Part shown: positions 1 to 7,036 of the stretch, piece by piece
Numbering within the stretch: the stretch's first letter is position 1
How the letters are laid out: each line of letters begins with the position of its first letter
Source: Acidobacteriota bacterium
GTDB taxonomy: Bacteria; Acidobacteriota; Terriglobia; Terriglobales; Acidobacteriaceae
DNA length: 12,371 nt
Assembly: GCA_021798655.1 (NCBI GenBank)
Contig: JAJZFE010000085.1
Coordinates: 1 to 12,371 of the forward strand
Direction: 5' to 3'
Notes under the pieces: generated by a model
The model's database searches: none
Seen by the model: the letters and a program-made list of their open reading frames with translations, nothing else
What the model was told of the DNA's origin: nothing
Program-made: the position numbers and the translations under genes

Positions 1-207
1 AGATGACAACCACAATACGTCTTCCAGACTTGATCCGAGACATCTCAGCGCGGTTGCCTGTTGTCGTCCAGAGGGGTGGTGGGTCGAGCTGCGGGGGCTC
101 TCCGCCGGGGCCGCAAACGGTGCGGCCTGCGGTCGAGAGGATGACTGTATGGCAACGCGGAAACCGCTGCAGCGCAGCGGGCCGGGGTCGGTCGCCGGCG
201 GCGACAT

Positions 208-263
208 GTTGTATACAATCCCGTGATTGTATAGTGCTGCTGCTCCGATCTATTGTATGCAAT
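208..263. promoter_or_regulatory. Cluster of three ATTGTATACAAT-like operator candidates
   Basis: Three related 12-base motifs are visible: GTTGTATACAAT (208-219, with a perfect palindrome TTGTATACAA at 209-218), ATTGTATAGTGC (226-237, only the left half conserved) and ATTGTATGCAAT (252-263, one mismatch to a palindrome). GntR-family FadR/FCD regulators are known to bind short palindromes with a GT...AC core, which these fit. The window encodes one such regulator at 6212-7003, so it is the obvious candidate ligand, but that pairing is inference. The sites lie about 60-120 bases upstream of the -35 box of the receptor promoter. They could therefore activate it, act through looping, or control a divergent gene beyond the left edge. 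Confidence 0.5.
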
Positions 264-325
264 CCAGGTAGATGTCAATGAATACGATATTTTTATGCGC
301 CAGATATGGATACATGGAGCATGGC

Positions 326-354
326 TTGACATCAAGCACGGTCGCATGTATAAG
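326..354 (+). promoter_or_regulatory. Sigma-70-type promoter for the receptor/DUF2891 unit
   Basis: A perfect -35 hexamer TTGACA (326-331) is followed after 17 bases by TATAAG (349-354), five of six matches to the -10 consensus. Transcription would begin near 361, giving a leader of about 80 bases before the ATG at 441. Spacing and both hexamers are close to ideal for a housekeeping sigma factor. The three ATTGTATACAAT-like motifs lie just upstream. Confidence 0.6.
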
Positions 355-428
355 GACACAACGCACTCAAATTTATCGAACCATTCACATTGACTCATCT
401 GCACCGTAACAGGCGTTCTCATTGCCCT

Positions 429-437
429 GAGGAGGGG
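429..437 (+). promoter_or_regulatory. Ribosome binding site that fixes the receptor start
   Basis: GAGGAGGGG lies 3 bases before ATG 441 (its GGAGG core 5 bases before) and matches the anti-Shine-Dalgarno sequence well. It decides in favour of 441 over the in-frame TTG at 390, which has no such site and would put a charged, non-signal-like stretch before the signal peptide. Confidence 0.7.
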
Positions 438-440
438 ACC

Positions 441-3425
441 ATGACCATCCTGAAGTTCTGCAGGTCTATCGTTGTAGGGGTCGCGTTGGCGGCGGCTGTG
501 TGTGCGGGACGAGCCCAGTCGGGCCAGGCTGACGTGCAGGGCATCGTCTCCGACACGTCAGGGCTGGCGGTTGCGGGAGCGCAGGTGGTGCTGACGAACA
601 CGGACAGCGGCGACAAGCGCATTGTGACGACGGCGGGCGACGGTCGCTACAGTATTCCGACGGTGGCACCGGGGCACTACTCGATTATGGTGACGGCGGC
701 CACGTTTTCGCCGGAGACCGTGACCGGCTTGACGATCCAGCTGGACAACCACATCAATCAGAGTGTGACGCTGAAGGTGGGCAGCGCCAACGATGTGGTG
801 GAGGTGGCCGGTACGGTGCCAGCGGTGGATACCTCTGCCTATGACGTGGGTGGCGTGGTGGAGCAGGCGCAGATTGAAGATCTGCCCATCCAGAACCGGC
901 AATACCTGGCTCTGGCGTTGCTGACTCCGGGCACGACGCAGGCCGGTTCGCGGAGTTTCTATTCGAACGTGCAGTCCGGCGGAGGCGCGTACTTCTTTGC
1001 GAACGGCTTCTACTGGGACGGCGTATCGAATCAGCAGACCGAGGAGGGCGATCCGCGGCAGAACATTCCTGAGGACTCCGTGGCGGAGTTCAAGACCTAT
1101 ACCGCGTCGATGCCTGCGGAGCTGGGCTGGGCGATGGGTGGATTTACAACGCTGGTCACCAAGAGCGGAACAAACAAGATTCACGGCGATGTGTTTGAGT
1201 ACTACCGGAACACGGGGCTGACGGCGGATAACCAGTTCACGCAGGCGACGGAGTTGTCGCAGCACACGGGCTCTCCGACGTATAACCGGAACCAGTTTGG
1301 TGGTTCTGTCGGGGGGCCGATTTTCAGAAATCGTACGCATTATTTTGGCGCGTATGAGCGGACGCAGGCGACGACTTCATACACGCTGTATGAGCCGGCA
1401 GGCAGCGCCGCGGCGACGGACTACGCTGCGCTGCTGGGCACGTTTCAGACACCGAGTCATGACCAGCTGACGGTGGTTCGTGTGGACCACGACCTGAAGC
1501 CGAACCAGCAGATCTTCTTTCGCGTGGCATTTGAGGAGCAGCTATCGACGGCGAACGGGTGCGGCGGTACGAGCACACTGTATTGCTACGACGGGCAGTT
1601 TCCGCGCAAGGCGTACGTGGCGGGTCACACGTGGGAGCCGACGGCACGGATTGTGAATGAGGCTCGATTTCAATATGCGTATATCTCGTATGAGCTTGGG
1701 CCGTTCAACACGCCACTTCCGAAGAAGCCGACAGACCTGATTGACCCGAATTACAGCAAGAACATCACGCTGGGCTTTACGTTTCCAAGCTTCAGCTACG
1801 GGCACAATTATGCGGCGGTCGGCGTGGAGTCGCGCTGGCAGTTGAATGACACGCTGACGATTCAGCGGGGCGCGCACTCGATCAAGCTGGGAGCGGATGT
1901 GAGTTACGTGCCGTATGTGGACGCGTCCGCGAGCAACCTGAACGGGACCTATTCGTTCAACAACGATCAGGTGTTTGATGCTACGGCGACGACGGAAGCG
2001 AACCTGAGCAATCCTCATTCCTTCACGCAGAACGCGGTGGCACTGCTGTATTATCTGCCTTCGACACAGCAGGCATACTTTCTGGAGGACAGTTGGAAGG
2101 TGCGTCCGAACGTGACGTTCAACGCGGGCGTGCGGTATGAGCTTCAGCGTGGAGCGCCGTTTCTGGACACGTATACGCCCAATCCGGCCAAGCCGACGAT
2201 TCCCGGAGAAGGCAATCCGCACACACGCGGCGACTGGAACAATGTAAGCCCGAGGCTGGGCGTGTCGTGGGATCCGTTCCATCAACAGAAGGACGTGATT
2301 CGTGCCGGGTATGGCATGTTCTACAACTTCATCCAGACGGAGCTGAGCGAGGCGGAGAAGCTGAACTTTGTGGCCTGCCCCATCTCGCTGACGAGTGGAA
2401 GTCCGGCAGGCTACAACGTGCCGTATCCGAACCCATACAACGGGCTGAGTGTGAGCAACTACTGTTCGACTGCGCCTCCGAATGTGACCATCCTCTCGCC
2501 GACGCTGGTGAACCCGTATATGCACCAGTTCTCGCTGGGGTACAGTCGTCAACTGGGCACGGACCTGTCTTTGTCCGTGGACGGCGTCTTTGACCACGGC
2601 CTGCGCGACTACAAGGTATACGACCTCAATCTGCCTGCGAACTACCCGACGAATGCGACGCGCCCCGATACGCAGCTGAACCAGGTGCTTCAACATGCCT
2701 CGACGGGTGTGACGCTGTACAAGGGTTTTTATGTGAAGCTGAACAAGGCGTACAGCCATCGTTACATGTATACGGCTTCGTACACGCTGGCGTCGGTGCA
2801 GGACAACGCGTACCACGCGGCGCCGGTGGACTATAACAATCCGCAGAACGACTATGGTCCGGCGGCAATCGACCAGCGGAGTGCGCTGGTACTGAGCGGT
2901 TCGGTCATGCTGCCGGGCAAGATCATGTTGGGCGGTATCTTTCAATACCGTACCCCGCAGCCATTCAGTGTGACAACGTCGACGTTTATCCCAGGCGTGT
3001 TTACGAATCCAAACCCGGATGGCACGGCGCAGTATGTGCCCGGTACGACACGCGACCAGGGCAACCGCAACCTGAGCTTCGCGGCCTTGAACACGTATCG
3101 ACAGCAGCTGGACCAGAATGTGGCGACGTATGCAAATGCGTGTGCCGCCGCGGGTGCCACGCCGGGTGTTGGTTCGTGTCTTTCGACTAATCTGAGCAGC
3201 GGCTCGGTGACGTCGACGCGCTACAAGGACTTCGACATTCGCGTGTCCAAGTATTTCTTCCAGCATGACCAGCGACGTTTGGAGATTATTGGCCAGGCGT
3301 TCAACGTGTTCGGTACGGAAAACTACACTGCGATTGTGACCAACCCGACGTTGAACAGCTTTGGTACGCCGTCGCAGGCGGGCACGGTGCAGATCGGCGA
3401 ATTAGCTGCGAAGTTCACGTTCTAA
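441..3425 (+). CDS. TonB-dependent receptor, Oar-like, with carboxypeptidase-regulatory-like domain
   Basis: A 994-residue outer-membrane receptor that probably takes up a nutrient using TonB energy. Residues 1-26 form a Sec signal peptide: a basic start, a hydrophobic core (IVVGVALAAAV) and a likely cut near GRA/QSG. Residues ~30-112 form a carboxypeptidase-regulatory-like beta-sandwich (ADVQGIVSDTSGLAVAGAQV... GDGRYSIPTVAPGHYSI). A plug-like segment follows (EQAQIEDLPIQNRQYLAL) and then a long beta-barrel rich in aromatic and small residues. It contains the family-typical YNRNQFGGSVGGPIFRNRTHYFGAYE stretch in parts. The protein ends in Phe, as outer-membrane barrels do. It is slightly shorter than many acidobacterial members, which often exceed 1,000 residues. 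No clear TonB box was seen, which is common in this subgroup. The DUF2891 genes follow after 70 bases with no obvious terminator, so co-transcription is likely. The substrate is unknown. Confidence 0.9.
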   Translation: MTILKFCRSIVVGVALAAAVCAGRAQSGQADVQGIVSDTSGLAVAGAQVVLTNTDSGDKRIVTTAGDGRYSIPTVAPGHYSIMVTAATFSPETVTGLTIQLDNHINQSVTLKVGSANDVVEVAGTVPAVDTSAYDVGGVVEQAQIEDLPIQNRQYLALALLTPGTTQAGSRSFYSNVQSGGGAYFFANGFYWDGVSNQQTEEGDPRQNIPEDSVAEFKTYTASMPAELGWAMGGFTTLVTKSGTNKIHGDVFEYYRNTGLTADNQFTQATELSQHTGSPTYNRNQFGGSVGGPIFRNRTHYFGAYERTQATTSYTLYEPAGSAAATDYAALLGTFQTPSHDQLTVVRVDHDLKPNQQIFFRVAFEEQLSTANGCGGTSTLYCYDGQFPRKAYVAGHTWEPTARIVNEARFQYAYISYELGPFNTPLPKKPTDLIDPNYSKNITLGFTFPSFSYGHNYAAVGVESRWQLNDTLTIQRGAHSIKLGADVSYVPYVDASASNLNGTYSFNNDQVFDATATTEANLSNPHSFTQNAVALLYYLPSTQQAYFLEDSWKVRPNVTFNAGVRYELQRGAPFLDTYTPNPAKPTIPGEGNPHTRGDWNNVSPRLGVSWDPFHQQKDVIRAGYGMFYNFIQTELSEAEKLNFVACPISLTSGSPAGYNVPYPNPYNGLSVSNYCSTAPPNVTILSPTLVNPYMHQFSLGYSRQLGTDLSLSVDGVFDHGLRDYKVYDLNLPANYPTNATRPDTQLNQVLQHASTGVTLYKGFYVKLNKAYSHRYMYTASYTLASVQDNAYHAAPVDYNNPQNDYGPAAIDQRSALVLSGSVMLPGKIMLGGIFQYRTPQPFSVTTSTFIPGVFTNPNPDGTAQYVPGTTRDQGNRNLSFAALNTYRQQLDQNVATYANACAAAGATPGVGSCLSTNLSSGSVTSTRYKDFDIRVSKYFFQHDQRRLEIIGQAFNVFGTENYTAIVTNPTLNSFGTPSQAGTVQIGELAAKFTF

Positions 3426-3495
3426 AGCATGTGCAGATGGGGAGTCGTGCGGCTGCGGCTCTCCACTGTTGTCACCGTATCGAGAGGAACAACGT

Positions 3496-4770
3496 ATGCG
3501 ATTTCGCATGAGGGTGTTGGGAGTTGGGGCGGTGCTGGCGGTCGTAGCCGTGAGCGCGTTCGGCCAGAGTGGCGATGAAGGCAAGCTGGCGGCGTATCAG
3601 AAGACGTTGCCGGCGACAGCAGCTCCGCCGTATGACGAAGCGCGGCGCGAGATGCTGGTGGGCGATGCGGTGAGCTGCGCCGACCGCCCGGAAGAGAGCC
3701 CGTCCAACCGGAACAACTATCTGTGGCAGTACGAGAAGGCTCCGCAGTTGCTGGAGGCGTATGACAGGAACCGCGCATTTTTTGGCTGTGGAAGCTGGCA
3801 CGAAGCGGCGGCTGCGACGTGGATGCTGATGTCGATGTTGCGGCAGGACCCGAAGATTGCGGTGGCTTCGGACATCAAAGACATCGCGACGACGCACTTC
3901 AAGAAGCCGAACATGGACGGCGAGTATGCGTACTTCACTGCGCCGGCGCCACCGGGAGCGGGCGGGCTTGGCGGATACAACTTCGAGATGCCGTATGGCT
4001 ATGCGTGGCTGCTGAAGCTGTATGGAGAGACGAAGGGGTACAACAACGCCGACGGCAAGAAGATGGCCACGGCGCTGATGCCCTTGGCCAAGTGGATGTC
4101 GGAGAAGTATGTGTTTTACCTGTATAACCTGAAGTTTCCGTACCGGACGGGTGTCGAGACGAATACGGCGTGGTCGATGAGTCTGGCGCTGGACGGGGCA
4201 AACCTGTCCGAGGACACGACCCTGCAAACAGCGATTCATGCCAACGCGCTGCGGTTGTTTGAGCAGGACAGGAACTGCCCTACGGAGTTGGAGCCGCAGA
4301 ATACCGATCTGGTGTCGTCCTGCTTGACGGAGGCGGCGCTGATGGGTCGCGTGATGGCGCAGGCAGCGTATGTGAAGTGGCTTGACGGATTTTTGCCGTC
4401 GGTGGATTCAGAGGCGTTTCAGGTGTACGCGAAGGATGTGGACATCAGTCACATGAACGCGAGTGGCCCGGACGCCCAGGTGCAGAGGGACGCGGCGGCG
4501 CACAAGATTGCGTTGAGCTTTCAACGCGCGTCGCAGTTGTTGACCATTGCCGATGCGCTACCGAAGGATGATTTGCGGGTGCCGGTGTACCGTCAGCTGG
4601 CGTCGATCAACGCACAGCATGGCTATGCGAAGTTCGGCGGCGCGGGGTCCGAGGGCCAGGACCTTTTGCCGGCGTTCGCGCTCCTGTATGAGAACGCTGC
4701 GAAGGGGCCGGCGCCGCTGGCTCCGGAGAAGCCGAAGCCGGGCGATTCGGCAGAAGAGGCGGGGAAATGA
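3496..4770 (+). CDS. Exported DUF2891 family protein, diverged copy
   Basis: A 424-residue protein of the DUF2891 family, whose biochemical function is not established. A signal peptide covers residues 1-24 (MRFRMRVLGVGAVLAVVAVS, cut near AFG/Q), so it should be periplasmic or secreted. Family landmarks are FFGCGSWHEAAAATW (95-109), PYGYAWLLKLYGETK (166-180), ETNTAWSMSLALDGA (221-235), SSCLTEAALMGRV (274-286) and HKIALSFQRA (336-345). ATG 3496 is chosen over the in-frame TTG at 3469 because GAGAGGAA (3482-3489) sits before it and the signal peptide starts there. Compared with the next gene, the Asp and Ser of the DWHS motif are changed (SWHE, 100-103) and the His of the C-terminal HWLA motif is Asp389. 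It also has a Gly/Pro/Ala-rich insert (~149-160) and a charged, Pro-rich tail (404-424). The four cysteines (61, 98, 261, 276) match those of its neighbour. It may have a different substrate or a non-catalytic role. Confidence 0.85.
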   Translation: MRFRMRVLGVGAVLAVVAVSAFGQSGDEGKLAAYQKTLPATAAPPYDEARREMLVGDAVSCADRPEESPSNRNNYLWQYEKAPQLLEAYDRNRAFFGCGSWHEAAAATWMLMSMLRQDPKIAVASDIKDIATTHFKKPNMDGEYAYFTAPAPPGAGGLGGYNFEMPYGYAWLLKLYGETKGYNNADGKKMATALMPLAKWMSEKYVFYLYNLKFPYRTGVETNTAWSMSLALDGANLSEDTTLQTAIHANALRLFEQDRNCPTELEPQNTDLVSSCLTEAALMGRVMAQAAYVKWLDGFLPSVDSEAFQVYAKDVDISHMNASGPDAQVQRDAAAHKIALSFQRASQLLTIADALPKDDLRVPVYRQLASINAQHGYAKFGGAGSEGQDLLPAFALLYENAAKGPAPLAPEKPKPGDSAEEAGK

Positions 4771-6014
4771 CGATGCGGATTGTAACTTCTGTATTGATGG
4801 TGGCGATGGTCAACGCGCCGATCGGCATTTCGGCGGCGTCTGCACAGAGCAGCGATGCGACGGCTTTGCAGGCGTATGTGAAGACGCTTCCGGATGTGAA
4901 ACCGCCCGCGTATGACGAGGTGCAACGGTTGGCGCTGGCGGCGAATCCGCTGGGCTGCGAAGACCATCCGCACGCGCCTGGACCTGGTGGCGTGGGGCCT
5001 GGTCCGGCGAAGCAGCCGTACCTGTGGGAGCGAGAGGGCAAACCGCAGATCCTTGAGGACTATGAGCACCATCGCACCTTCTACGGGTGTCTGGACTGGC
5101 ACTCGGGTGTGAACTCGACGTGGATGATGGTGTCGTTGATGAAGTCCGATCCGACGATCTCTCTGGCTCCGGCGATCCGCAACGAGTTGAACCGTCATTT
5201 TCAGAAGTCAAATATCGACGGCGAGCTGGAGTTCTTCAAGCATCTTGAAGGGCAAGGCGCGGATTTCGAAAAGCCGTATGGCTACACATGGCTGCTGAAG
5301 CTCTATGGCGAGACGAAGACGTGGGATGATCCCGACGGCAAGCGGGTCGCAACTGTGCTTGAGCCACTGGCAAAGTGGATGGCCGATCAGTACGTGCTGT
5401 ATCTGCAGAGCCTGGACTATCCGGTGCGTGTAGGCCTGCATCCGAACACTGCGCTGACGATGGGCTTTGCGCTGGACTACGCGAGCCAGACGCACGATGC
5501 AGCGGTGACGAAGGCGATCCATGACACAGCGGTGCGGCTCTTCGGCGGCGACAAGCACTGTGCCACGAACATGGAGCCGGTGTTTGGAGACTTCACATCG
5601 CCGTGCCTGGCGGAGGCGGCGATCATGGGCAGGGTGCTGGACAGGGATGCCTATGCGAAGTGGCTCGACACGTTTGTACCATCCGCGAACTCCGATCTAT
5701 TTTCCGTGTACAGCAAAGAGATCGATGCCGTGCACGGGAACAACCGCGATACCACGGGGACCGATGAAGAGGGTCTGCCGAATGCACACCTGATCGGGCT
5801 GAACTATCAGCGCGCGACGGACCTGCTGTGGATGGCGGGAGGATTGCCGACCAGCGATCCCCGCGTGGCGGTGTATCGCAAATTGGCGGATATCAACGCA
5901 AAGCAGGGATTCGACAAGATTGGAGCTGCGGGTTACCTGGGCACGCATTGGCTGGCGACGTATGCACTGATGTACGAGAACGAAAACAGCGCTACGGTAG
6001 CCGCCGCGAAATGA
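4767..6014 (+). CDS. Exported DUF2891 family protein, canonical copy
   Basis: A 415-residue DUF2891 protein, paralogous to the gene before it, with which it overlaps by 4 bases (ATGA), indicating translational coupling. Residues 1-27 are a signal peptide ending ISAASA/Q. The family motifs are intact: FYGCLDWHSGVNSTW (105-119), EKPYGYTWLLKLYGETK (168-184), HPNTALTMGFALDYA (225-239), SPCLAEAAIMGRVL (278-291), HLIGLNYQRATDLL (341-354) and THWLATYALMYEN (393-405). Its only cysteines (64, 108, 265, 280) align with those of the first copy and could form disulfides in the periplasm. A Gly/Pro-rich loop (HAPGPGGVGPGPAK, ~69-82) is absent from the first copy. The start could also be the ATG at 4773. 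The 4767 start is preferred for the overlap pattern seen repeatedly in this window. DUF2891 activity is unknown; an enzyme role is suggested only by the conserved Asp/His/Glu residues. Confidence 0.88.
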   Translation: MTMRIVTSVLMVAMVNAPIGISAASAQSSDATALQAYVKTLPDVKPPAYDEVQRLALAANPLGCEDHPHAPGPGGVGPGPAKQPYLWEREGKPQILEDYEHHRTFYGCLDWHSGVNSTWMMVSLMKSDPTISLAPAIRNELNRHFQKSNIDGELEFFKHLEGQGADFEKPYGYTWLLKLYGETKTWDDPDGKRVATVLEPLAKWMADQYVLYLQSLDYPVRVGLHPNTALTMGFALDYASQTHDAAVTKAIHDTAVRLFGGDKHCATNMEPVFGDFTSPCLAEAAIMGRVLDRDAYAKWLDTFVPSANSDLFSVYSKEIDAVHGNNRDTTGTDEEGLPNAHLIGLNYQRATDLLWMAGGLPTSDPRVAVYRKLADINAKQGFDKIGAAGYLGTHWLATYALMYENENSATVAAAK

Positions 6015-6116
6015 ACGCGGAGTGGTTGCGGCAAAGAATGATTGCGATCAAGGGAAACGAGGCGACGGTGCGTCTTCGGTGCAGACGGATGAAATCGATG
6101 TTGGCGTGGGGATCGC

Positions 6117-6144
6117 TTGACCGCGACAAGAACCCTGCTATATA
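6117..6144 (+). promoter_or_regulatory. Promoter candidate for the regulator-hyuAB-MFS unit
   Basis: TTGACC (6117-6122) is followed after 16 bases by TATATA (6139-6144), which is preceded by TGC (6136-6138), giving an extended -10 element. Transcription would start near 6151, about 60 bases before the regulator's ATG at 6212. It is the only good -35/-10 pair seen in the 197-base gap between the second DUF2891 gene and the regulator. Read-through from the receptor unit is also possible, since no terminator hairpin was seen. Confidence 0.5.
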
Positions 6145-6156
6145 TCAGAGTAGATT

Positions 6157-6186
6157 TTGCGCGACCTTTCATGTTGGATGTCGCAA
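6157..6186. repeat. Imperfect inverted repeat in the regulator leader
   Basis: TTGCGCGAC (6157-6165) and GTCGCAA (6180-6186) are inverted partners: the arms TTGCG-AC and GT-CGCAA match except for two extra bases in the left arm, around a 14-base loop. It lies just downstream of the predicted transcription start of the regulator. It could be an autoregulatory operator or a leader hairpin. The stem is short, so chance is a real alternative. Confidence 0.25.
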
Positions 6187-6211
6187 TAGACTTGTACGTC
6201 GGAACATCACA

Positions 6212-7003
6212 ATGACCGAAGCGCAACGCGTTTACAGAGAACTCAAGCAGGATGTAGTGACGTGCAGGCTGGCGCCGGGGCTTTCGATCTCCGAGCTTGA
6301 GATGTGCACGCGCTATGGGGCCAGCCGCACGCCGGTGCGTGAGGCGTGTCGGCGGCTGACGGAAGAGTCACTGATGCAGATGGTGCCGTTTCGGGGCTAC
6401 AGCATTACACCGCTGACGATTGAGGAGTATCGCAACCTTCACGAGCTGCAGACAATTGTGGAGCCCGTGGTGGCAGGACTGGCAGCGGAGCGAGCTACGC
6501 CGGAGCAGCTGAAAGAGATTGAAGGCTGGGCGACGTACGAGTACAACGTGGGTCAGAAGAACAGCTACTACACATTCCTGGAGTGGAATCGGAACTTTCA
6601 TATCAGCATTGCAGCAGCGAGCCGGAACAAGTCGCTGCTGGAGATTGTGACGAACGCGCAGACGCGGCTGATGCGGTACTACTACCTGGTTATCATCATG
6701 GACAGCTATGGTCCGCAACTGGTGTCGGAGCATCGCGAGATGGTGTGGGCGCTGCGGGCGGGCAATGCCACGCTGGCACGCGAGCGAGCGAACGAGCATC
6801 TCGAAGCCACGGTGCAGCGCAGCATGAAGGTGAGTCTGCCGTCGATGGCGATGCCGGTGTACGACGGTACCGAGCCCGAGGCCGAAGAGTGGTTGTGGAG
6901 ACCGGGCGTGCCGGTATCAAGAGCCGCCGCAAAAGGGGGAGGTCGTCGGCGTGCCAAGAAGCCGGCGATCGCAGAGGCGTCCTACGCGACGAAGCAAAAG
7001 TAG
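6212..7003 (+). CDS. GntR-family transcriptional regulator, FCD (FadR-type) subfamily
   Basis: A 263-residue DNA-binding regulator. Residues ~2-65 are the GntR winged helix-turn-helix (VYRELKQDVVTCRLAPGLSI, SRTPVREACRRL, GYSITPL). Residues ~72-205 are the all-helical FCD ligand domain (EEYRNLHELQTIVEPVVAGLA, FLEWNRNFHISIAAASRN, VSEHREMVWALRAGN, ERANEHLEATV). The three histidines expected at the FCD metal/ligand site are present (H130, H174, H196). The usual Asp four residues before the first His is Asn126. Residues ~235-263 form a Lys/Arg-rich tail beyond the domain. ATG 6212 was chosen because the GntR domain starts right after it and a promoter lies upstream, although the frame is open back to an ATG at 6011. 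It precedes hyuA by 33 bases and probably controls this cluster by sensing a small carboxylate or the pathway substrate. Confidence 0.92.
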   Translation: MTEAQRVYRELKQDVVTCRLAPGLSISELEMCTRYGASRTPVREACRRLTEESLMQMVPFRGYSITPLTIEEYRNLHELQTIVEPVVAGLAAERATPEQLKEIEGWATYEYNVGQKNSYYTFLEWNRNFHISIAAASRNKSLLEIVTNAQTRLMRYYYLVIIMDSYGPQLVSEHREMVWALRAGNATLARERANEHLEATVQRSMKVSLPSMAMPVYDGTEPEAEEWLWRPGVPVSRAAAKGGGRRRAKKPAIAEASYATKQK

Positions 7004-7036
7004 CGGAAACAGTGGAAGGCATCGGTTCGCGGTCAC

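Larger units (their letters stand above)
1..440. other. Non-coding upstream region of the receptor gene
   Basis: No convincing gene lies here. The first ~200 bases are GC-rich with no codon pattern or recognisable protein in any frame. From about 205 the base composition becomes more AT-rich and carries regulatory-looking sequence: three ATTGTATACAAT-like motifs (208-263), a -35/-10 pair (326-354) and a Shine-Dalgarno sequence (429-437). A minus-strand ATG at 43-41 opens a frame that runs off the left edge (MSRIKSGRRIVVVI). It could be the beginning of a divergent gene, but it has no clear ribosome binding site and is too short to judge. Confidence 0.6.

Noticed and set aside
1..43. Possible start of a divergent minus-strand gene (MSRIKSGRRIVVVI)
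   Set aside because: Only 14 codons are visible and no good ribosome binding site precedes it; it cannot be supported without sequence to the left.
252..278. Possible divergent minus-strand promoter (TTGACA at 278-273, TACAAT at 257-252)
   Set aside because: The spacer is only 15 bases and the -10 lies within a candidate operator; without a supported gene to the left it is not convincing.
3..281. A 92-codon plus-strand frame before the receptor
   Set aside because: Low-complexity Gly/Pro/Arg composition, no recognisable family, and it runs through the ATTGTATACAAT-like sites.
441..460. Lipoprotein signal in the receptor, because of Cys21
   Set aside because: The residues before the Cys (AAV) do not form a lipobox; an ordinary Sec signal peptide fits better for a beta-barrel receptor.
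1542..3266. A 574-codon open frame on the minus strand inside the receptor gene
   Set aside because: It is the antisense shadow of a GC-rich coding region: Arg/His-rich, no domain, no ribosome binding site, and fully overlapped by a clear receptor gene.
3426..3495. Possible terminator hairpin between receptor and first DUF2891 gene (GGAG...CTCC around 3438-3462)
   Set aside because: Only a short outer stem forms, the interior does not pair well and no T run follows, so co-transcription is more likely.
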